Below, piece after piece: positions 43,883 through 53,386 of a DNA stretch of 64,000 nucleotides. The stretch covers positions 1 through 64,000 of the forward strand of contig CAVOII010000004.1 in the NCBI GenBank assembly GCA_963696025.1. Reading direction: 5' to 3'. Made by a program: the position numbers and the translations under genes. The notes under the pieces were generated by a model that saw only the letters and a program-made list of their open reading frames with translations, was not told the origin of the DNA and made no database searches. This DNA is from JABCYV01 sp963696025 (GTDB taxonomy: Bacteria > Acidobacteriota > Terriglobia > Terriglobales > Acidobacteriaceae). Numbering within the stretch: position 1 is the first letter of the stretch; every line of letters begins with the position of its first letter.

Positions 43883-46800
43883 TCAGGCTTTCTCGAGCTT
43901 GACCAGGAAGCCCTTAAATTCCGGCGTATACGCGTTCGGATCAATCACTGTCGGAGTCAACCGGTTTAAGATGGTCCTCGCATCCCGGTCGGCGTCTTCC
44001 TGAATACCGCGATAGCCCTGGTGGATCGGAATGCCGATCTGGTACATTTTCTTGCCGTCAATGCTCATTGGCTTGATACGTTTTGTGACGAATGCCTTTG
44101 CGATGTAATAGCTCCGCGCGCTCGTGACCTTGACTTTATCGTTGCCTTGGATACCCAGCTCCTGAGCCAATTCCACTGGAATCTCGACGAACGGTTCGGG
44201 GATGAGTTGCACGTTCATCGGGTTATTCTTAGTCCAGTAGTGATAGTGCTCGGTCAGTCTGTAGGTGGTGCAAATGACGTTGAAGCCATCAGCCGCTGTG
44301 CCATACTTATCGGCCGGCGTCTTGAGCTTTTTGACTACGGGATTATTGGACTGGTTTGGATGCAGCAGGTTTTGTACCGGACTCTCGATCGGCTCATAGT
44401 GTTCGGGGAAGGGTCCATCGTTGAGCCAAACGAACAAACGCCCTAAGCCCTCCTGATTCATGATGAATGGGCCCATGTGGTCTTTGGGCGGTGAGTCGGC
44501 CTTGAAGTCGGGCACATCGTTGCCGACCCAGAGTTGCTTGGCTTCATCCCACCAGACCTGTCGCCGCGAAGGATCCCAGGGCTTGCCTTGCAAATCGCAA
44601 GAGGCTCGGTTGTACATCCCACGACGGTTGGCGGGCCAGGACCACGCCCAATTAAGATAAAAGCCGAGTCCGGACGGATCGTCGGTCCCGCGACGCTGGG
44701 TCATTGCACCAGCTTCGGTCCAGGAGCCCGAATATAGCCAATTTCCGCAGAGCGTAGTGCCATCATCTTTTAGCCAGGCAAAACCTGGAAGTTGCTGACC
44801 GGCCTTGATGACTTGCGCAGTCTTCGGGTCAGTCAGATCGGCTAACGCTTTCCCGTTAATCTCCTTTGCCAGGTCTGACAGCGACGGATTATATGGGGTG
44901 GTGTACGGCCACCAGCAATTCAGAATTGGATCCGGAAACTTGCCACCTTCCTTTTTGTACAGTTCGCGCACTTTAAGGAAGATTTGAGCCACTATGTCCT
45001 GATCCAGGCGAGCCTCGCCCGGAGTAGGGACGGCGACGTTTTTCCACTGCAGCCAGCGCGCCGAGTTAGTGAACGACCCGTCTTTTTCGGCGAAGCCAGC
45101 GCAAGGCAGACGATAGACGGTGGTATTGATGGTCTTCATCTCCTCGGGCTTGATTCCGGGGGACTTCCAGAATTCACTGGTTTCGTCGGGGTAAATTTCA
45201 CCAACCACGAGCCAGTCAGCTTTCTTGAGCGCTTCTATGTTTTTCTGCGAGTCTGGCCCGATGGCGACGCCATTCATACCGAAGGCGAATAAGCCTTTGA
45301 CTTTGCCTTCGTACATGTCATTCCAGATATTGACCCAAGAATAGTTGCGGTCGACCTTGGGCAGGTATTGGAAGGCCCAGTCGTTTTCTTTGGTGGCCGC
45401 GGGTCCGTACATCGCCTTCAGGAACGACGCCGCAAACTTCGGAGTATTGGAATAGTAGTTGAACGAATCCCAACCTGCGGGTTTGATGGTCTTAGGTGTA
45501 ATGCGCTCGATGTAGGTCTTGAAGTTGGTGTCAGCCGGAATGGGCACCTTTAGGTATCCGGGCAGGCTGTCAAAGACCCCGGCCATATCGGTCGCGCCCT
45601 GAATGTTGGAGTGACCGCGGAGGGCATTGACGCCGCCACCAGCGCGTCCCACGTTACCGAGTAACAACTGCAGCATGGCGGCGGTGCGAATGATCTGAGT
45701 GCCGAAACTGTGCTGCGTCCATCCCACCGCGTAAATAATAGTGGCGACCTTTTTCATGTCGCCATCTTTGCGATGGGAGGTGAACAGATCCGCGGCCTTC
45801 AGGAATTGGTCTTTAGGAATACCCGTGATGCGCTCGACCATCTCCGGCGTGTAACGAGAGTAATGCTGTTTGAGTAGCTGAAAGATGCAGCGCGGGTGCT
45901 GGAGCGTGAGGTCGTAGGCGACCTTATCCGGCATAAACGGCGGCAAGGGTGCGGCGGCAGGAGCTGTCTTTGGGCCTTCGGTTGAGGCCTTATGTTCGGA
46001 CGTGTTCGCGTGACTGGCCTCAGCCGCCTTGCCACTCATATCGCCACCCTGTTCGTAATCCCATGTAGTCCTGTCGTAGATCTGAGTGGCGGGATTAAAT
46101 CCGGAGAATAAGCCGTCCTCCGGCAGTTTGAACCCATCGTTCACGATCAGCGCAGCGCTGCTGTAGTTGAGCAGGTAATCCTTGGCTAGCCGGTTGTTCT
46201 GGATGGTGTAGTTGATCAGGCCGCCCAGAAAAGCAATATCGGTTCCGGCGCGAATCTGCAAAAAAAGGTCCGAAGTGGCGGCCGTCCGCGTCAACCGAGG
46301 ATCGACTACGATGAGTTTGGCATTGCGCAGGCGCTTGGCTTCCATTGCCCACTTGAAGCCGCATGGATGGTTCTCAGCCGGATTCCCACCCATGACCAAC
46401 ATCATGTCGGCATTCTTGAGGTCGATCCAGCCATTGGTCATGGCCCCGCGTCCAAAAGTTGGTCCCAAACTTGAGACCGTGGGTCCGTGTCAAACCCGGG
46501 CCTGATTTTCGATGTAGCAGACCCCCAGGCTGCGCATGGTCTTCACGACGAGGTAGTTGAACTCATTAGTGTCGGTGCAGCCGCCCGTCCAGGCAATGTT
46601 TTCGCAGCGGTTGACGGTTCGTCCCTGGGAGTCTTTGTCTACAAAGCCGGCGTCGCGGGTTTTCTTGGTCCAGTGGGCGATTTCGTCGGTTGCCTGTTCC
46701 CAGGAAATGTCTTCCCAGTGATCTGATCCCGGCCGGCGCACCTGCGGCTTAAGCAAGCGGCGGTCGTTCAAGATGTCCTGCATCAACGACGATCCCTTGG

Positions 46801-47071
46801 GACAGAGCGTCCCGCGGTTAATGGGATGGTCGGGATCGCCCTCCACGTGCACAACCTGCGGGGTCACGTTTTTCGCCTTGTCCCCCAGAGTGTGAATGAT
46901 CACGCCACAACTTACGGAGCAGTAGGGACAAGTGCTGCGAGTCTCCGTAGTACGCGAGATCTTCAACGCCGGCACCTGCGCATATGCGGGGGTGAGATCA
47001 AATCCCAGAACTGTGGTGGCGATACCGCTGACGGTGGAAACTCTCAGGAAGTCACGTCGCGTGGGACTCAT
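43883..47071 (-). CDS. fdnG: Formate dehydrogenase alpha subunit, selenocysteine-containing
   Basis: The product is 1062 residues if the TGA at 46490-46492 is read as selenocysteine (residue 194; E. coli FdnG has it near 196). Around it the sequence is NQARV-U-HGPTV, exactly the active-site context. The start at ATG 47071 follows GGGAGG and opens a twin-arginine signal (SPTRRDFLRVSTVSGIA), so the folded enzyme is exported by Tat. An N-terminal [4Fe-4S] motif (CPYCSVSCG...CPKG) and molybdopterin domains follow (WTGGCTDTNEF, MGGNPAENHPCGFKWAMEAK, TAAMLQLLLGNVGRAGGG). It oxidises formate to CO2 in the periplasm with a bis-MGD molybdenum or tungsten cofactor. An annotator reading TGA as stop would split it in two. 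Confidence 0.95.
46461..46492 (-). promoter_or_regulatory. Selenocysteine codon and bacterial SECIS hairpin
   Basis: On the minus strand TGA (46492-46490) is followed by 11 bases and then GGTCTC-AAGTTT-GGGACC (46478-46461), a six-base stem with a six-base loop. The 11-base spacing equals that in E. coli fdnG, whose apical hairpin is GGTTGC-AGGTCT-GCACC. SelB should bind this loop to insert selenocysteine. Confidence 0.85.
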
Positions 47072-47291
47072 GCTTGCCTCCCAAAAACGCGGAACCGAAA
47101 TTCGAACGGGAAACGCGAAGGAAGCCATTATCAACTTCGCACCCAGCAGGGTCAAGGGCGACATCGGAAATAATCGGTCGTATTTTCATCTAAGTCTCGG
47201 ACATTAAATGCCTCGCGTTTCAGGGTTCAACGCAAGCTGCAACTTTTCTGCCGGAACCGGGTTTGAACTATACGAGACGGAGGGTGCAGAA

Positions 47292-47618
47292 ATGATGAAA
47301 TCAACGATATTCGCGATGCTGGGTCTGGCGGCAGTTCTGACTTTGGCTACTCCGCCTCGAGCGCACGCTGGAGTTGTCGTTGGAGTGGGCCTAGGGCCGG
47401 TTTACGCGGGCTCCCCCTATGGTTATGTTGTGGCGGCCCCGCGCCCATATGTTTACTATCCGCGTCCCTATGCGTATGGTTATGGACCGGGCTATGTTTA
47501 TCCCGGCTATCGATACTACGGCCGCTTTGACAGAGACCGCGACTGGGGCCGAGAGCGCCGCTGGGATCGTAGAGATTACGATCGCCACGAGTATGGAGAG
47601 CGCGGCTATCGGCGTTGA
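47292..47618 (+). CDS. Small secreted Tyr/Arg-rich protein
   Basis: The 108-residue product starts at ATG 47292 after GGAGGGTG. A signal peptide (STIFAMLGLAAVLTLATPPRAHA) is followed by a low-complexity mature part: a YxY/Pro-rich segment (PYVYYPRPYAYGYGPGYVYP) and an Arg/Asp-rich tail (RDRDWGRERRWDRRDYDRHE). Such envelope proteins are common but of unknown function. It is divergent from fdnG with about 220 bases between the starts, and a good terminator follows. Confidence 0.8.
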   Translation: MMKSTIFAMLGLAAVLTLATPPRAHAGVVVGVGLGPVYAGSPYGYVVAAPRPYVYYPRPYAYGYGPGYVYPGYRYYGRFDRDRDWGRERRWDRRDYDRHEYGERGYRR

Positions 47619-47645
47619 GCTTTAGCCCACGCGAAGAAATTTCAG

Positions 47646-47679
47646 AAGCCCCCGGTCAAGTTGACTGAGGGGCTTTTTA
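47646..47679 (+). terminator. Terminator after the Tyr/Arg-rich gene
   Basis: AGCCCC-C-GGTCAA-GTTGACT-GA-GGGGCT forms a long stem ending in TTTTTATTT. The T run follows the + strand gene at 47618. Confidence 0.85.
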
Positions 47680-47697
47680 TTTGGCGGAATGTGAAGC

Positions 47698-47774
47698 TGG
47701 AGGCCCCGGGCGGAGTCGAACCGCCGACCAACGGTTTAGGAAACCGCTGCTCTATCCAACTGAGCTACGGGGCC
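47698..47774 (-). tRNA. tRNA-Arg(CCT)
   Basis: The 77-base minus-strand gene includes an encoded CCA end. Acceptor stem GGCCCCG/CGGGGCC, D-arm TAGCTCAGTTGGATAGAGCA, anticodon arm GCGGT-TTCCTAA-ACCGT with anticodon CCT (reads AGG), T-arm GGCGG-TTCGACT-CCGCC. The discriminator base is T, which is unusual for an arginine tRNA. The truncated integrase gene begins 55 bases past its 5' side. Confidence 0.92.
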
Positions 47775-47828
47775 TTACTTTGATTCGATTGTACTTATAG
47801 TGCCATGCCGGTCAACTCCACTGCACAC

Positions 47829-48146
47829 TTACTGCACAATCGCGCAAGAGGACTCTCCAACCCGCATTTCGAGGCGCTTCATTGCATCCACTGATTGTTG
47901 CGGCAGGGTCTTGATGTAAGCCTGCTGAGTAATTGCGACGTTCGAGTGCCGCAGTATCGCTTGGATCGTCTTGTCATCAACGCCCAAGTCGTGCAGAATC
48001 GTGGCGAGTCCACGTCTAAAGGCATGCCAGCCGTGCCATTCAGGCCGAGAGTGGTCGTGGCTGTAGTCGTGGTCCGCTCGGTTATGCTCCGCTCGGGACT
48101 TCCCACACTGCTCGCAGCGTTCGAGTGTGGGTGTTCTCCCGGAGTT
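47829..48146 (-). pseudogene. C-terminal fragment of a tyrosine recombinase (integrase)
   Basis: About 105 residues remain: GRTPTLERCEQCGKSRAEHN, then RPEWHGWHAFRRGLATILHD, LGVDDKTIQAILRHSN and AYIKTLPQQSVDAMKRL. These carry the catalytic H-x-x-R (HAFR), the H of RHSN and the nucleophilic tyrosine (AYIKT). The N-terminal DNA-binding arm, core domain and first catalytic arginine are missing; upstream the frame stays open only by chance. Its position beside tRNA-Arg(CCT) suggests the gene came with an element that used this tRNA as attachment site. Confidence 0.85.
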
Positions 48147-48180
48147 CACCAGATAAGCTTCAGACAGGAGGGACCGAAGG

Positions 48181-48850
48181 ATGGGGCTGAGCGAGTCTGA
48201 TGAATTGACAGCAGAGGAAAAGAGGTTAGTGGATGAGTTTGTCGCCACGCTCCGCACTGGGTTGAGCGACACGGCAAAAAGGTTCGGTACTCGCGTAGTG
48301 CGCCAGGGAACGAGGATTTTGCGCGGCAGGCGCGTACGTACTGAAGGCTTTAAGGAACGGTTGTACAGCCGATGGGCGCATCCCCTTGACCTGTACGAAC
48401 TGTGTTTGTACGTCGCCCAGAACTGTGGTGACTACTTCAACCGCCGGTTCCGTCCCAAAGCCGCAGCGCAAAATGATTACCAGTTTGAAGCTCTCGTTCG
48501 GTTGCAAGCCTGAGCCGCACGGGTCGCAGGTGAAATCTACGCCCTTCTACTGTCAGGATATGCCAGCGGCGCGCACGCACGGTGGCGTACCGTGCACGAG
48601 ATCGCAGTGACAGCTTTGTTCATTGCACAAGAAGACAAAGAAACAGCCGAGCGGTACTTGCATCATCGCTTCGTGAAATCGTATGAAGATGCCCTTCATT
48701 ATCAAAAGCACGCGGGCAAACTGAAGGTGAGACCCTTGACGCAGAGGGAAATGCAACGAATCAAAAAGGACTATGACGCGATGCTTGCTCGTTATGGACC
48801 CGATTTTCGCTAGGGCTACGCATGGGCACGCCCTGCCCTATTACGTCACA
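48181..48850 (+). pseudogene. DUF5677 family gene with nonsense codons
   Basis: One frame reads MGLSESDELTAEEKRLVDEF...YELCLYVAQNCGDYFNRRF, then FEALVRLQA, then TGA (48511-48513), and continues directly with AARVAGEIYALLLSGYASGA, HARWRTVHEIAVTALFIAQE and DKETAERYLHHRFVKSY. It hits TAG at 48811-48813, after which GYAWARPALL still resembles the family. In DUF5677 proteins as I recall them an arginine stands where TGA lies (LHARA), so CGA to TGA is the likely change. The IS110 remnant begins just beyond. The function of the family is unknown. Confidence 0.75.
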
Positions 48851-48854
48851 ACCC

Positions 48855-49299
48855 GTCCGGCTCGCGCCCGGATCACGATCAGATCCGCTTGTGCTCTCGC
48901 GCTGCGATGCTTCACCGGACACAGCAACTGGGGATCGATCCTGGCCAACCGCGCCAAGGTCTGAGCATCCAGTCGATCGTCCCTTGCGGCGGCTCTCGCC
49001 GATCAAACGCACGTTGCGGGCATGGGCTACGATCACTTCATGCCCAACTCGCTCAACGCTCGGCTCACCCACGGCGAATGCATCCCTGTTTCCAGCGCGA
49101 TCCGGCTGCGCGGCATGCCCCCGAACACTTCCTTCATGGACTTCGGAGTTGTGCTGAGTTTTTGCTCCAAGACAATCTCGCCCGCTTCGTCCAGTACGCA
49201 ATACCAGCTCGATCGATCGCCCAGGTCCAATCCGATCGTCAGCTTCTGTCGGGAAAAATTCCTGCTCTGCTTCGTCGCCGCGGTGCTAACCTTCTTTAT
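48855..49299 (-). mobile_element. IS110-family transposase remnant A (N-terminal part)
   Basis: The frame KKVSTAATKQSRNFSRQKLT, IGLDLGDRSSWYCVLDEAGE, KSMKEVFGGMPRSRIALETG is the DEDD (RuvC-like) half of an IS110-type transposase. It is shifted after SELG into a second frame (GHEVIVAHARNVRLIGESRR), then a third (DDRLDAQTLARLARIDPQLL, QADLIVIRARAG), and stops being recognisable near 48855. The C-terminal Tnp20 domain is absent. The original ATG appears as ATA. It is a dead fragment. Confidence 0.8.
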
Positions 49300-49375
49300 T
49301 GCCGGTCTCCTTTTTATCTGTGCTTCCAGCACGTCGATAACTTGGGAGCGCACACCGCATCCCGCCGGAGACCGG

Positions 49376-49648
49376 CCTCTTGATGTGCTGTGCATTTGCC
49401 AAAACTACCGTGAACTGTCCCTCCAGAATGTTCCAAACTGGTTTCCAGTAAACGCCGCTGGATTCCATCGCTACCTGAGTCACACCGAACTGCCGTAGCC
49501 ATTCGGCAAGCTCCTGCAGTTCTTGGGTCATCGCGCCAAAGCGACGCTGGTGTTTCTGCACACGTCCCGCTTCACGCAGCAAAATGCAAGCAGAAATCGA
49601 GCTCTTATGTACATCCAAACCGCAACATCTCGGATGCAGCACGTCCAT
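49376..49648 (-). mobile_element. IS110-family transposase remnant B (first 91 residues)
   Basis: MDVLHPRCCGLDVHKSSISA, CILLREAGRVQKHQRRFGAM and VAMESSGVYWKPVWNILEGQ with VVLANAQHIK belong to a different IS110-family transposase from remnant A. Similarity ends after HIKR at 49376 and remnant A begins 77 bases further on, in the same orientation. Both are 5' stubs in tandem. Confidence 0.8.
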
Positions 49649-49982
49649 GACTACACCTCCATTGACGTGTGATCCAGGACGCGCCGATAGGGTGAATCTC
49701 CCTCGCGTGCTCTCCCCTCACGAGGAGGCGACAGTCCGTTGTGCCAAAGCGCGTCCCGGGTCAAACTCATCCACGGGCTCTCAAGCGCCAGTAAGGTCGA
49801 AGACCTCTGGACCACATGCCTCGCCACAGCATACTGCCAACAGATCCCGTTTTCATTGATCGTTGTGGCGTTGTGCGCCATGCAGAACTCATCCCATCTG
49901 ATTACAACATTGGCACCACGTGCTCTACATCGGGCCTTTGGTCCCGCTTTCGCTGAAGGAACGGACTACTTGAATGCGAAAT
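49649..49982. other. Flank of the IS110 remnants
   Basis: About 330 bases that may be the non-coding 5' end of remnant B plus spacer. No gene, tRNA copy or clear inverted ends were seen. Confidence 0.4.
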
Positions 49983-51989
49983 CTATTGGGGGAAGTTCAT
50001 GCGGCGCACCAGAGCCTGAAAGCGCGGCTCGGAACGCAAACTATCCCAGCCCGGATAGGCTTTAATGTAGACCATCCCCTGATCATGCTCTTCGTAAGCC
50101 CGCTCCATCCATCCGAGCGCCCGGTTCTTTTCGCCGAGACCTATGAATGCCTGCGCGAAGAGAGAACTGGGAACAAAGCGCAGTCGTGCTCTTGCTTTCA
50201 ACTCATCGATTAACTTGAGCGCCTCGCCCCTCCGTCTGGCAAGTCCATAAACGCCCGCTAGACTCGCAAGAGGAAGCTCGTGCCGCCCGGATAGACTTAG
50301 ACTCCTCTCGAGAGCGGCGATGGCTTCGGGGTACATCTTCTTCTCTCGGTAGGCCCATCCCAGGCCAAAATCATCCCCCAGGCTCGAAAATTGCTCGATC
50401 GCGAGGTCATACTGACCCGATGCATAGGTTACGTATCCCACGACATCCTTGGTCTTAAAGTTGAACGGGTCCAGTTCAAGCGCGTAGTTCATCTGTGTAG
50501 TGGCTTCGTCGTTTCGTCCCAGCGCTTGCAGAAAGCGCCCGTACTCCAGATGGGCGTCGGCATAGTTGGGATTCAACTCAAGCGCGAGCCGGTACTCTTT
50601 CTCCGCTTCCGACCAATTCCAGTCGTAGAGTTCGATGGTTTGGGCAAGAGAAAAATGAGCTTCCCCGAGGGAAGGATCGAGTTCTGATGCCTTTGTTGCC
50701 GCCGCCTTTGCCTCCGGCAAAGTCTCTTTCGGGTAGTGGCCTCCCCCGTCTTCGTTTCCGAGCGCTATATAGGCGTCAGCCAATCCGGCGTATGCCAGCG
50801 CGTAATCCGGGTCCTTTTCGATCGCTCGCTTGAAATGCCCAATCGCTGTCTGGAGATCCAATTCGATCTGATCGCCGCTAAGAGCTCCGGTAGTGCCCTT
50901 GTTCCAGAAAAACCTACCACGGAGGTAAGCATCTTGTACTTCCGGGTCCACCGTGCGGGCACCGGCGAGGTGAGCCTGTTCTGACCGTTTCAGCTTGACC
51001 TGGATCTCATCCGCGATGGCACGTGCAATCTCATCTTCAAGCCGCAGCAGGTCCCCGACGACGCCGTTGTACTCATTGGCCCAGAGTTGGGTCTCCGGGG
51101 AGACCTGGTTTAAGCGGACGGTCACACGGACGTGATCGCCCGAACGTTCCACCGCGCCCTCCAACACGGCGTCCACTCTCAATTCCTTTGCAATCTCCTG
51201 CAGCGGTTTCTTGCTGTCCTTGTATTGCATGGTGGATTGGCGCGAGATCACGCGCGGAATGCTGATCCTCCCCAGTTCAGTGATCAGCGCTTCGGTCATC
51301 CCGTCGGCGAAGTATTCCTGTTCGGGGTCAGCCGAGAGATTTGAAAGTGGGAGCACAGCTACCGCTTGAATGTGCCGATTTGTGTCTCGTGCCAGGAGTC
51401 GGTCGCGCCACCTCCCCGCATTCACCCCTAAGAGCACAGCGGCTACGGCGATAACGGCCAGCAACACAAGGACTAAAAGCCGAATTACCGACTTTGCCGT
51501 GCGGACTGGCTTCGCATAGGCCGCAAAACCCTTTGATTGCGTATTGACAGTTGGGGTGGGGGATGCTGCCTCTGCAGATTTATCTTCCCCTCGTTCAATT
51601 ACCACTCGCGAGCGAGCGTAGCTGCTTACCACCAGCTCGTTCTGCTCTTTGCCGTTCTCGACTAGCTCCCTTACGTTCGCGGCGAACCGATACCCGCTAC
51701 CCGGAACGGTTGTGATGTAACGCTGCTCATGTGTCTTTTCCCCCAACGCCTTCCGCAGCATAGACACGTTCTGACTCAAGTTCACTTCTTCGACGAAGCT
51801 GTCCGGCCAAAGGGTTTTCATCAGGTCGTCTTTGAGAACCAGGTGCCCGCTGTTCTGAACCAGCAACACTAGGGTGTCGAAGACTCTGGGGGGGAGGCGA
51901 ATGGGCTGCCCGTTCCGCAGCAGCAGTCGCTCCTGGGGATCGAGGCGGAATGATTCGAATTCGTAGAGATGCTTTCCCGGGCCCGTCAT
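49983..51989 (-). CDS. Winged-helix/TPR membrane regulator
   Basis: The 668-residue product has an N-terminal OmpR/CadC winged helix (about 1-105: YEFESFRLDPQERLLLRNGQ, DSFVEEVNLSQNVSMLRKAL, YITTVPGSGYRFAA). A linker and one transmembrane helix (VIRLLVLVLLAVIAVAAVLL, about 168-188) follow. Next is a FlgO-like segment (AVAVLPLSNLSADPEQEYFA, DGMTEALITEL, RVISRQSTMQYKDS) and about six TPRs to the end. It presumably binds DNA in the cytoplasm and senses something through the periplasmic part. This is an intact relative of the broken gene at 1111. It is monocistronic. Confidence 0.88.
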   Translation of the reverse strand: MTGPGKHLYEFESFRLDPQERLLLRNGQPIRLPPRVFDTLVLLVQNSGHLVLKDDLMKTLWPDSFVEEVNLSQNVSMLRKALGEKTHEQRYITTVPGSGYRFAANVRELVENGKEQNELVVSSYARSRVVIERGEDKSAEAASPTPTVNTQSKGFAAYAKPVRTAKSVIRLLVLVLLAVIAVAAVLLGVNAGRWRDRLLARDTNRHIQAVAVLPLSNLSADPEQEYFADGMTEALITELGRISIPRVISRQSTMQYKDSKKPLQEIAKELRVDAVLEGAVERSGDHVRVTVRLNQVSPETQLWANEYNGVVGDLLRLEDEIARAIADEIQVKLKRSEQAHLAGARTVDPEVQDAYLRGRFFWNKGTTGALSGDQIELDLQTAIGHFKRAIEKDPDYALAYAGLADAYIALGNEDGGGHYPKETLPEAKAAATKASELDPSLGEAHFSLAQTIELYDWNWSEAEKEYRLALELNPNYADAHLEYGRFLQALGRNDEATTQMNYALELDPFNFKTKDVVGYVTYASGQYDLAIEQFSSLGDDFGLGWAYREKKMYPEAIAALERSLSLSGRHELPLASLAGVYGLARRRGEALKLIDELKARARLRFVPSSLFAQAFIGLGEKNRALGWMERAYEEHDQGMVYIKAYPGWDSLRSEPRFQALVRRMNFPQ

Positions 51990-52150
51990 AACTTCTAAGA
52001 AAAACTCAAGAATTATTCAGCTTTTCCTTAAGACTCGTGAGACCCCCGCAGCAGAAGATGGCTGCGCTTTAAGGCACGGGGCAGCAGCTGCAGGCCAAAA
52101 AGCGCACTGTATCACGGTTTCCAGCGAAGGGCTAACCCGACGAGATAGAC

Positions 52151-52429
52151 GTGGCGGGCAAGAGGACAACCCGTATCACCATCGAGAGCGAGCGGGTGTC
52201 GATTACTCGTTGGAGTAGTGTCTTGCCTCATAGCTGGTGCCAGAGTTGCGGCGCCGAGGTCGAGATGCTCACTTTGGAGCAAGCGAGCGGCGTGGCCCAG
52301 GTCCTGCCGGACAGGATTCTGGCGGAGTGGGAGACAAAGAGGCTTCACGCCACCGAGGCACCGGATGGCTCGATGCAGATTTGCCTACCCTCACTGCTGA
52401 GATGCAAATGGCCTGAGTCCCAGCCCTGA
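52151..52429 (+). CDS. Small hypothetical protein with a CxxC motif
   Basis: The 92-residue product starts at GTG 52151. The pattern is RTTRITIESERVSITR, WCQSCGAEVEMLTLEQASGV, RILAEWETKRLHATEAPDGS and QICLPSLL. I have seen similar short proteins in Acidobacteriota, with a two-cysteine knuckle and a helix-turn-helix-like second half. The function is unknown. It is divergent from the winged-helix/TPR gene and could be a small DNA-binding or zinc protein. Confidence 0.6.
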   Translation: MAGKRTTRITIESERVSITRWSSVLPHSWCQSCGAEVEMLTLEQASGVAQVLPDRILAEWETKRLHATEAPDGSMQICLPSLLRCKWPESQP

Positions 52430-52601
52430 AAGCAAGGTCCAGGAGGAGAACACTCTCGGCAACCACCGCGATAACGATGACTTGCAACAACTACAACGGG
52501 TAGGAGAACACCCATTTGCGAGGGCTGTCCGCAATCAGACGGTCGGCCGAGGGATCAAGCGGTTCAAATCAAATCGACGATTGAGGGATTGAGGAGGAGT
52601 T

Positions 52602-53096
52602 ATGAACAAGAAGGGATTCACCAATGCTGCGGTGTTAGTTCTGCTCACGTTCGGGGCGTTGGGCTCAGGATACGCGCAGAGCAACTCTGCGGCCTGCAAT
52701 AACAAACTCATTGCCGGCAACTATGGATTCACCATCCAGGGCAACAAATTGGTAGGCCCGGGACCCACCGGTCTTCAGGTCGGTGTGGCGATGGCTAAAT
52801 TTGATGGCAAGGGGGCGTTTACTCAAATCGACACGGTAACGATCAACGGTGAGGTAGTCGCCGACTTCACCCACACTCCGGCCAACGGCACTTACACGGT
52901 GAACTCGGATTGCACCGGCACTTTCACCATCGACTTCACCGACGGTCGGCCGACGGTGGTCACAAACTTCGTCGTGGTGGAGGATGGTTGCGAAATCGAT
53001 ACCGTCGTCACCACCGCGGGTGGAAACCAGGGGATACTCGCCACCGGCAGCATCGGAAAAAGGCGGTCCGGCGCACGCTGCAACCCGGCTCGTTGA
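52602..53096 (+). CDS. Secreted hypothetical beta-rich protein
   Basis: The 164-residue product starts at ATG 52602 after GGAGGAGTT. A signal peptide (AAVLVLLTFGALGSGYAQS) is followed by a beta-rich domain: IAGNYGFTIQGNKLVGPGPT, VGVAMAKFDGKGAFTQIDTV, NGTYTVNSDCTGTFTIDFTD. The alternation of GxYxFxxxG and a CTGTF turn resembles lipocalin/fatty-acid-binding-like sandwiches often seen in secreted acidobacterial proteins. No function is known. Confidence 0.72.
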   Translation: MNKKGFTNAAVLVLLTFGALGSGYAQSNSAACNNKLIAGNYGFTIQGNKLVGPGPTGLQVGVAMAKFDGKGAFTQIDTVTINGEVVADFTHTPANGTYTVNSDCTGTFTIDFTDGRPTVVTNFVVVEDGCEIDTVVTTAGGNQGILATGSIGKRRSGARCNPAR

Positions 53097-53206
53097 TTGG
53101 ACCTGTATAGGAATAGCGTCGATGCCGATGTGGGTGGCCCGGCCCCGCACAAAAGCCTCTGTTCCTCCCTGCTGCGGAAATGTCCAGCTTTCACAAAGGA
53201 GTTACC

Positions 53207-53386
53207 ATGAAACATTACACAGTGGCCTCAGCCCTCACCGTGTTGATGATGCTCGCCCTCACGCAGCACACTGCGGCGCAATCAACCCACTTCGAGATGA
53301 TCGGGATCACCTCCGAGACCATCACTATAAATCCTCAACCGCTCTTCCGAGGTCTTAGCGCGCACATATTGCTGTTGCACCTCTGA
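53207..53386 (+). pseudogene. Secreted protein gene truncated at a rearrangement
   Basis: AAAGGAG five bases before ATG 53207 and a clean signal peptide (YTVASALTVLMMLALTQHTAA) show a real start. After about 41 codons (QSTHFEMIGITSETITI) the frame enters sequence that is the antisense of the TolC-like gene and ends at 53386. The C-terminal part of the protein is missing. The joint lies near 53325. Confidence 0.6.

Noticed and set aside
48505..48520. The DUF5677 TGA as a second selenocysteine codon
   Set aside because: No hairpin like that in fdnG was found after it, the family has arginine there, and a TAG interrupts the same frame later.
52070..52095. GGCACGGGGCAGCAGCTGCA as a possible sigma54 promoter
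   Set aside because: The ten-base distance between GG and GC is not met and the downstream gene starts are badly placed.
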